A DNA stretch of 32,021 nt, taken from positions 1 through 32,021 of the forward strand of contig JALELH010000003.1 in the NCBI GenBank assembly GCA_022768865.1. Reading direction: 5' to 3'. The DNA is from Spirochaetia bacterium (GTDB taxonomy: Bacteria; Spirochaetota; Spirochaetia; Treponematales; Treponemataceae). The notes beneath the pieces were generated by a model. That model had not been told where the DNA came from. It made no database searches and saw only the letters and a program-made list of their open reading frames with translations. This document shows positions 31,595-32,021 of this stretch, piece by piece. The number at the start of each line of letters is the position of its first letter. Within the stretch, counting starts at the first letter, position 1. Both the position numbers and the translations under genes were made by a program.

Positions 31595-32021
<427 letters not shown>

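Overview
The window looks like chromosome of a host-associated Treponema (Spirochaetota) with low to moderate GC. The grounds are a FlaA flagellar sheath protein, a radical-SAM-like/SPASM protein of the type I recall as spirochaete-specific ('spiro-SPASM'), long TPR/coiled-coil proteins, an RsbU/RsbV/RsbW-like partner-switching operon, and the tmRNA and rRNA sequences. I assign it to genus level only.

Layout. (1) 1-1409: 5' end of an unidentified minus-strand gene, then flaA with its own promoter and terminator. (2) 9533-1410, minus strand: six tightly packed genes (spiro-SPASM protein, GT2-like protein, SpsF-PseG-methyltransferase fusion, ATP-grasp enzyme, N-acetylmuramoyl-L-alanine amidase, GerMN-like protein). 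This reads as an envelope or glycan operon. (3) 9593-13430, plus strand: xseA, xseB, mutL and a five-helix EamA-type protein. (4) 13431-18740: an accessory segment. It holds two convergent AAA/DUF4143 ATPases, each preceded by its own short tandem-repeat array, a three-gene DUF3990/DUF3791 module, a 626-bp gene-free stretch with a 28-bp repeat pair and an eleven-unit 23-bp array, and a broken Rpn-type nuclease/transposase gene interrupted by a palindromic segment. (5) 24314-18752, minus strand: two overlapping TPR genes. The larger (1518 aa) joins a histone-H1-like Lys/Ala tail, one membrane helix, eight 59-residue repeats, a charged coiled coil and C-terminal TPRs. (6) 24480-27528, plus strand: membrane-anchored TPR protein, metallophosphoesterase and ParB-like protein, overlapping or abutting. 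(7) 27638-30286: SpoIIE phosphatase, STAS antagonist and anti-sigma kinase. (8) 30376-30740: tmRNA, then about 600 bp of probable gene debris, then 5S and the 3' end of 23S rRNA on the minus strand.

Recurrent regulatory theme: several genes without a Shine-Dalgarno have a good -10 hexamer only 6-9 bp before the ATG (partial gene at 80, spiro-SPASM, xseA, ATPase 1, DUF3990, the 343-aa TPR gene). This suggests leaderless mRNAs, while other genes have clear AGGAG sites. The most unusual structures are in the accessory segment (repeat arrays, attC-like fold, palindrome-broken Rpn gene) and in the H1-tail/membrane/TPR protein.
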